From positions 492 to 64,491 of the forward strand of contig DKUU01000012.1 of assembly GCA_002490835.1 (NCBI GenBank): a stretch of DNA of 64,000 bases, written 5' to 3'. The notes under the pieces are model-generated. The model saw nothing but the letters and a program-made list of their open reading frames with translations. It was not told the origin of the DNA and ran no database searches. Shown in pieces: positions 60,401 through 64,000 of this stretch. Within the stretch, counting starts at the first letter, position 1. Every line of letters begins with the position of its first letter. This stretch comes from Lachnospiraceae bacterium UBA7196. Its GTDB lineage: Bacteria > Bacillota > Clostridia > Lachnospirales > Lachnospiraceae. A program made the position numbers and the translations under genes.

Positions 60401-62411
60401 GATCCCTGCTCCTTCAAAGAAATTTGCCGGCTGGTATCTGGATCAGGCGTATACGGACAGCCCGATCGCGGAGATTCCGTCAGGAAGCACAGGAAACTTT
60501 ACCCTGTATGCAAAATGGATATCGGACAGAACCGGTCTGCGGATTGAACCGATTGGCGACCAGCCTTACACGGGAAAGGCGCTCACCCCGACCGTGAAGG
60601 TATATGACGGCGAGACGCTTCTTACACTGGGAACAGATTATACCGTGTCCTACAAGAATAATACCAACGCGTATCTGCAGAATGCGGGCATGGATGCCAG
60701 AAAGATGCCCACCGTAACAGTCAAAGGAAAAGGTAATTACGAGAAGTCTGATACGGAAAGCTTTCAAATCGTTCCGCAGAGCATTGCCGCCGGGACACCG
60801 GAAATCGTCATCCCCGACCTGTATCTGGCCTATACCGGAAGAAAGCTTACGGTTACGCCCACAGTGATGTGGAATGGTAAAAAGCTGGTCCATAAAAAGG
60901 ATTTTGAAGTCACAAAGATCGCAGACAAGGATCAGGCCACGGTAGCAGAGTGCATAGCGGAAGGCGTTTATACCGTCACGGTTTCCGGAAAAGGGAATTT
61001 TACCGGCGAGAGGAATATCTCTCTGACCGTTACGAAAAAAACGCTTCTTAGCAAAGTATCCTTTAAGCCAGGCAAACTGAAGGATATTCCATGGACGGCT
61101 TTGCAGGGAAAGACTCTGGGCGAGGCGGGTATCCTTGTTGACGAAGGCATCCTTTTAAAGAAGGGCAGCGATGAACTCCAAAAAGGTACGGACTATACCG
61201 TGACTTTTGACACAAACATAAAAGAAGCCGGCACTTACGAAGCGGTCTTTACCGGAACCGGAACCAACTACGTGGGAACAGTGACAAAGACCTTTAACGT
61301 CACAGGAAAACCGCTTAGTGCCAACAAACTGGAAATACAGGGACTTACGGACCTGTGCTTTAACGGAACAAAGCAGACACCGACATTGACAGTTTATTAT
61401 AAAGAGGGGAGCAATAAGTCTCTCCTGACGCCAGACACCGATTATACGTTTGCTTTCGATAATACAAAAAATGCGGGCAATAAGGCCGCTGTTGTCATTA
61501 CCGGAATCAATGGATATACCGGCACGGTAAAGAAAACCTTTAAGATTGCACCGTATTCCTTAAAAGATGCCACTGCCGCGACTCTGATCACGACTTCCCT
61601 GACGAATAACAGTGACTCCGTTGCGTATGAAAAGGGCGGCGCGAAACCAAAAGTTATCGTAAAATATGGAGAGACTGTCCTGGAAGAAGGAAAAGACTAT
61701 ACGGTAAGCTACAAGAACAATACAAAGCTTGCAACAAAAGAGGACACGAAAGCGCCTTCTTACACAATAAAGGGAAAAGGTAATTTTAAAGATTCCCTGA
61801 CAGAGAAAACGTTCTCTATTGTACCGCAGGATATCAGCAGGCTTTCCGTCATCGCTGAAGATGTGATGGCAGCCGCGCCAAAAGCAAATGCGCCTGCCGG
61901 AACACTTGGAATGACCGGTGCCGGGAAATATAAGAGTACGCCTAAAATAACTGATTTTAACGGGAAAGCCTTGTCTGCCGGAACGGATTTTCTGAAAACC
62001 TATACCTTTACAGACGAAAACGGTGTCGTTCTCGGCCCAAAAGATCAGGTGCCGGAGAATTCCGTATTGACGGTAACGATAGAGGGAACCAAAAATTATA
62101 CCGGCCAGACGAAAGTTTCCTACCGCGTACTCGCCGCTAAAAAGAGTCTGAAGAGCGCTAGTGTCTCCTTGAAGAAGGGGGTGACAAAGGCTTATGAGCT
62201 GGAACCCGTCATTCTTAAAAAGGAAGATCTGGTTGTAAAGCTGAACGGCAGGGAACTCGACAAGGATAACTATACGATAGTCTCCTATGTGAATAATAGG
62301 AAGAAGGGGACCGCTAAGGTCACGATACAGGGTTTGGGAGAGTATGGCGGCAGAAAAACCGTAAACTTTAATATCAAGTCAAGAGAAATAAAGTGGTTCA
62401 GGACCCCATAA
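57498..62411 (+). CDS. Large secreted Ig-like repeat surface protein
   Basis: 1637 residues from ATG 57498 (GAAAGGA RBS); the frame opens further upstream without an RBS. A signal peptide (KWIAGLLSAAILFTSEGMSC) is followed by an Asp/Glu/Ser/Thr-rich acidic stretch (about 40-150), Big-type Ig-like domains (KLTPEEAVADEVMWSSD and similar), a chitobiase C-terminal-type domain (ASIYYTINGQDPVANGILYQ), two InlB-type repeats (YHFNGWEVPDSW and KKFAGWYLDQAYTDSP) and then at least six modules of the pattern DYTVSYKNNTN...TVKGKGNY from about residue 1020 to the end. No LPxTG motif or membrane anchor was found, and no catalytic domain. It probably acts outside the cell, perhaps in adhesion. It separates nadD from yqeK. 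Confidence 0.85.
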   Translation: MKKRKACKWIAGLLSAAILFTSEGMSCPVYAAPAEDIALGEELTQPEDSAADAETPADDTATDSEKDGTDTSENKDSENDSDASESKPPQDDSNVDPANPDDTVSGEETPDDKDETLPDEETASGEEEQTEPPAEDTPDYQETISDNSMSANNLMALEEEAPAMTDFAIVDEGGNPLDETKILYIQENACRQLHVKLTPEEAVADEVMWSSDHARILVTDGKVTLKPAEDADGGVVTGIVSAKIGELTRTCKVEFQPLMKEIVIVDQNGVAIPESGITILPGQQKNLGVKILPEGAVAENVLPSFRLGDTKYLKIDSARGILTVRQVPNEFPYETTVTVNINNPHTNQQVSASCKVTIPAPGEQDGIRCGDILFYCDGMQMDYQKVDEKTWAVSANRSSKITLTYIGEQQPDTEYAIFYSNNSRGIDSGNTRRPGTQYRNALKLSNDRYPLQFVLGTKSSDRSAREYTLSEVYTIRFTMTKYRSDFKIVPATIRTIPGAPDQEIQAKRLPDTCEMKDVTWISSDERLVRIKEKTEKGVILQFGQSVGTAQITAVAKDYRGQECYATCQVRLSMTLPSPSFDSDSGGETSEETADGEINDYWLIDKGGKVSLAVRGVTKASIYYTINGQDPVANGILYQTPITVNAKTTIKAYAKLDGYADSPVNESEFRIGSPKFSISPASVTIQQGKEAKVSFTLPTGADDSTITWSSSDTEIANGITGGGDTDDDGNEIPVTHTIISGTEAGKCIVTASIYDYAGREQTASCKVTVPGKLEITPSVTIEEEGTASIQITKLPSGYTKDDVSWKVDSVYDAPLITFGTDGNGNKTITAGRLENTKEARILTVKAALPTDEDDICARCQVTIVPRQYTVRFFGFNRKLKKTEKVYRNQSATPPSDEVMSAAAPKGYHFNGWEVPDSWKNIVEDKDVYAKEYVQTIYTIDYILGAGGTNAPENPTSYKVTDKTVALQDAIPAPSKKFAGWYLDQAYTDSPIAEIPSGSTGNFTLYAKWISDRTGLRIEPIGDQPYTGKALTPTVKVYDGETLLTLGTDYTVSYKNNTNAYLQNAGMDARKMPTVTVKGKGNYEKSDTESFQIVPQSIAAGTPEIVIPDLYLAYTGRKLTVTPTVMWNGKKLVHKKDFEVTKIADKDQATVAECIAEGVYTVTVSGKGNFTGERNISLTVTKKTLLSKVSFKPGKLKDIPWTALQGKTLGEAGILVDEGILLKKGSDELQKGTDYTVTFDTNIKEAGTYEAVFTGTGTNYVGTVTKTFNVTGKPLSANKLEIQGLTDLCFNGTKQTPTLTVYYKEGSNKSLLTPDTDYTFAFDNTKNAGNKAAVVITGINGYTGTVKKTFKIAPYSLKDATAATLITTSLTNNSDSVAYEKGGAKPKVIVKYGETVLEEGKDYTVSYKNNTKLATKEDTKAPSYTIKGKGNFKDSLTEKTFSIVPQDISRLSVIAEDVMAAAPKANAPAGTLGMTGAGKYKSTPKITDFNGKALSAGTDFLKTYTFTDENGVVLGPKDQVPENSVLTVTIEGTKNYTGQTKVSYRVLAAKKSLKSASVSLKKGVTKAYELEPVILKKEDLVVKLNGRELDKDNYTIVSYVNNRKKGTAKVTIQGLGEYGGRKTVNFNIKSREIKWFRTP

Positions 62412-62439
62412 ATTTTCCTGATCAGAAAGGATATCTGCA

Positions 62440-63030
62440 ATGAGTCAAAATCACCATCTTTCTGAAACTGAAAAACTCCGCAGAGCAATGGAAAAGGAAT
62501 TATCGGCCGGCCGCTACACTCATACGCTGGGTGTAGCTTACACGGCCTCCTGCCTCGCCATGGCACATGGTGAGGTGATGGAGAATGCGATGGTGGCAGG
62601 ACTTTTGCACGACTGCGCAAAGTCCATGCATGGCTCAGAGCTGATGGCAATCTGCGAAAAAGGGCATCTACGGATGACCGCGGTGGAAAGAAGCAATCCG
62701 ACTGCGCTTTTACACGCAAAAGCAGGCGCTTATCTGGCGGAACATAAATATAACGTGGCGGATGAGGATATACTAAATGCGATCCGCTATCACACCACAG
62801 GCAGACCGGATATGAGCAAGCTGGAAAAGATCATTTACATAGCGGATTATATTGAACCCGGCAGGAAACAGCTTGCGGGACTGGAAATGATCCGCAGGAT
62901 CGCCTATCAGGATCTTGATTGGACGATGGAACACATATTGACAAATACGCTGGCCTATCTGCGGACTACGGAGGGGCAGGTGGACGATATGACTGTCAAG
63001 ACATATGAATTTTACAGACGAGAAACATAA
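62440..63030 (+). CDS. yqeK: HD-domain hydrolase YqeK
   Basis: 196 residues. HD motifs: TLGVAYTASCLAMAHG, GLLHDCAKSM (the HD pair), LLHAKAGAYLAE and AIRYHTTGRPDMSKLEKIIY with IADYIEPGR. Members hydrolyse diadenosine tetraphosphate symmetrically in Firmicutes. It is usually just after nadD, but the surface protein gene intervenes here. RBS AAAGGATATC. It ends 22 bases before rsfS. Confidence 0.93.
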   Translation: MSQNHHLSETEKLRRAMEKELSAGRYTHTLGVAYTASCLAMAHGEVMENAMVAGLLHDCAKSMHGSELMAICEKGHLRMTAVERSNPTALLHAKAGAYLAEHKYNVADEDILNAIRYHTTGRPDMSKLEKIIYIADYIEPGRKQLAGLEMIRRIAYQDLDWTMEHILTNTLAYLRTTEGQVDDMTVKTYEFYRRET

Positions 63031-63052
63031 GAAAGGTATGGTGAAAACGTTA

Positions 63053-63412
63053 ATGGACACAAAACAGACCGCGTTGGTTGCCGTGAACGCACTGGAAGAC
63101 AAGAAGGCGGAGGATATCCGTATCATTGACATCAGCGATATCTCTACGATAGCAGACTATTTTATTATCGCTCATGGCACAAACAAGAGTCAGATTCAGG
63201 CGATGGCGGACAATGTATCGGAGATCCTTGGAAAAGCCGGGGTTACGATGCGCCAGATCGAAGGCTATCAGAACGCGAACTGGGTCCTGATGGACTTTCA
63301 GGATGTCATTATTCACATTTTTGATCAGGAAAACCGACTTTTCTATGATCTGGAACGAATCTGGCGGGACGGCGTTCCCATTGAAAAGGGCGCGCTTTCC
63401 GATACGATATAG
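63053..63412 (+). CDS. rsfS: Ribosomal silencing factor RsfS
   Basis: 119 residues from ATG 63053; an alternative ATG at 63038 would add five residues. Signatures: VNALEDKKAEDIRIIDISDI, TIADYFIIAHGTNKSQIQAM and NWVLMDFQDVIIHIFDQENR, then FYDLERIW. It binds L14 and blocks subunit joining in starvation. It follows yqeK as in most Firmicutes and ends the + strand operon before a terminator. Confidence 0.95.
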   Translation: MDTKQTALVAVNALEDKKAEDIRIIDISDISTIADYFIIAHGTNKSQIQAMADNVSEILGKAGVTMRQIEGYQNANWVLMDFQDVIIHIFDQENRLFYDLERIWRDGVPIEKGALSDTI

Positions 63413-63448
63413 AAGACGGGAGAGAAGCATGTGTTATGTAAGGGGAAA

Positions 63449-63480
63449 GGCTTCGCACAAAATACGGCGAAGCCTTTTTT
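63449..63480. terminator. Bidirectional terminator between rsfS and the DUF378 gene
   Basis: GGCTTCG (63449-63455) pairs with CGAAGCC (63468-63474), with TTTTTT after it on the + strand and a short AAAGG on the other side. It serves rsfS well and may also serve the convergent - strand gene. Confidence 0.8.
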
Positions 63481-63486
63481 GATCCG

Positions 63487-63708
63487 CTATGCTCTTCCTG
63501 ATTCCGTTGCGTTTCCGGTATACATATAAAACGTAATGATATACAGTCCGGCAATACCTACCAGAGCGTAAATGATTCTGGAGAACCACGACATGTTACC
63601 GAATACAAAGGCCACAAGGTCAAAGCTGAAAAGTCCGATCAATCCCCAGTTGAGAGCACCGATGATGGCAATCGTCAGGGCAAGACAGTCTAACGCTTTA
63701 TTTCTCAT
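63487..63708 (-). CDS. DUF378-family small membrane protein
   Basis: 73 residues from the ATG at 63708 (GAAGGGGG upstream on this strand); a longer start at 63726 is possible. Two spans with the family pattern: LDCLALTIAIIGALNWGLIG and IIYALVGIAGLYIITFYMY; the NWGL motif is characteristic. Function unknown. Convergent with rsfS; its own promoter lies at 63774-63802. Confidence 0.88.
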   Translation of the reverse strand: MRNKALDCLALTIAIIGALNWGLIGLFSFDLVAFVFGNMSWFSRIIYALVGIAGLYIITFYMYTGNATESGRA

Positions 63709-63773
63709 GTTTTCTTCCCCCTTCATAAGACATCAATCTTCTTCGCAAACGAGAAATACGATCTGATTACGCG

Positions 63774-63802
63774 ATCATAATCGTCAAAAATGAATCCGAC
63801 AA
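63774..63802 (-). promoter_or_regulatory. Promoter of the DUF378 gene
   Basis: On the - strand: TTGTCG (63802-63797), 17-base spacer, TATGAT (63779-63774). A 12-bp inverted repeat, AATCTTCTTCGC (63735-63746) with GCGAAGAAGATT (63825-63836), flanks it. Confidence 0.6.
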
Positions 63803-63868
63803 TTACGATCACTAGCTAGTATACGCGAAGAAGATTAACCTATGCTGGAAAAATTTCGCCTCTTCCGT

Positions 63869-63902
63869 TAAAAAACCCTGCAATATCATACTTGCAGGGC
63901 TT
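63869..63902 (-). terminator. Terminator of lexA
   Basis: Read on the - strand: stem CCCTGCAA with TTGCAGGG (about 63875-63898) followed by TTTTTTAA. It lies 45 bases past the lexA stop. Confidence 0.8.
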
Positions 63903-63943
63903 TTACGCAATTCTCATCTATAATCTTCCATTTTTTTCATATT

Positions 63944-64000
63944 TCAATGCTTATAGAGCCGGAATACACCGAACACTCTACCAAGGATCTGACAGTCATT
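63944..64000 (-). CDS. lexA: LexA repressor, C-terminal 18 residues only
   Basis: The last 18 codons and stop (63946-63944) of a - strand gene that continues past the window. They read NDCQILGRVFGVFRLYKH, which fits the extreme C-terminus of LexA (ILGxVxGxxR). LexA represses SOS genes until RecA triggers its self-cleavage; a matching box lies upstream of recU at 30647. The fragment is short, so the call is moderate. Confidence 0.7.
   Translation of the reverse strand, partial: NDCQILGRVFGVFRLYKH

Noticed and set aside
59468..60893. - strand frames inside the large surface protein gene
   Set aside because: No RBS or domains; produced by the repetitive composition of the + strand gene.

Overview
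This window reads as chromosome from a Gram-positive, mid-GC Firmicute of class Clostridia, most likely Lachnospiraceae-like (inference). The support is an L27 ribosomal protein with the Firmicute N-terminal extension next to its dedicated protease Prp, a YlbJ-type sporulation membrane protein, Shine-Dalgarno sites of the AGGAGG type, consensus sigma-A promoters with 17-bp spacers, a RecU-type resolvase with a Firmicute-style LexA box, and HisZ plus short-form HisG. Genes are tightly packed, mostly on the + strand. No intergenic gap exceeds about 300 bases, and I saw no tRNA, rRNA, CRISPR array, insertion sequence or prophage.

Layout. 1-1.2 kb: 3' part of a chemoreceptor. 1.3-8.3 kb: lipoprotein, metH, then ilvB-ilvN-ilvN2-ilvC. 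8.4-11.4 kb: two-component system. 11.6-13.5 kb: leuC, a 45-residue small gene and leuD. 13.5-16.4 kb: a hairpin-rich spacer, an unknown protein, a diguanylate cyclase (- strand), and a nuclease-like/winged-helix protein that appears to have a leaderless mRNA. 16.5-25.1 kb: type II topoisomerase pair, rsmD, coaD, coiled-coil protein, cell-wall amidase and ylbJ (- strand). 25.3-31.9 kb: HAD phosphatase, small membrane protein, YgiQ radical SAM protein, SDR, membrane protein, pseudouridine synthase, then recU behind a LexA-type box and an HXXEE membrane protein. 32-38 kb: hisZ-hisG-(SIMPL)-hisD-hisB-hisIE, the last carrying a HisF-like domain that has lost both catalytic aspartates. 38-39.8 kb: small accessory patch with a zeta-toxin-like kinase pair and a MazG-like protein.

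39.9-57.4 kb: a housekeeping block (radical SAM protein, DUF2344/TIGR03936 protein, RNase G, L21, Prp, L27, ObgE, YhbY, NadD) that I would expect to be compact. Here it is opened by accessory cassettes. The first is a four-gene unit with its own promoter and operator: ribbon-helix-helix regulator, SPFH/zinc-ribbon protein, membrane protein, and a 932-residue protein with the order zinc ribbon, helical repeats, TIR, one membrane span, leucine-rich repeats. Its predicted topology, TIR inside and LRR outside, matches the compartments of a Toll-like receptor in reverse domain order. It is the best candidate for an undescribed sensing or defence system here. The second cassette holds a Fic protein whose catalytic His is Gln, behind a duplicated operator, and a membrane-anchored MerR regulator with a YbjQ-like protein. 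The third holds a NUDIX hydrolase, LspA and a chemoreceptor without a large external sensor domain. 57.5-62.4 kb: a 1637-residue secreted Ig-like repeat protein. 62.4-64 kb: yqeK, rsfS, a DUF378 protein and the 3' end of lexA (- strand).

How the genes work together: the first 14 kb is largely branched-chain amino acid synthesis (ilvB/N/C, leuC/D; ilvD, leuA and leuB are not here). The his operon is partial (hisA, hisF, hisH and hisC are elsewhere or missing). The ribosome-associated block (L21, L27, Prp, ObgE, YhbY, RsfS, RsmD, RNase G) handles ribosome assembly and RNA processing. All functions are inferred from sequence motifs read by eye; no database search was run.
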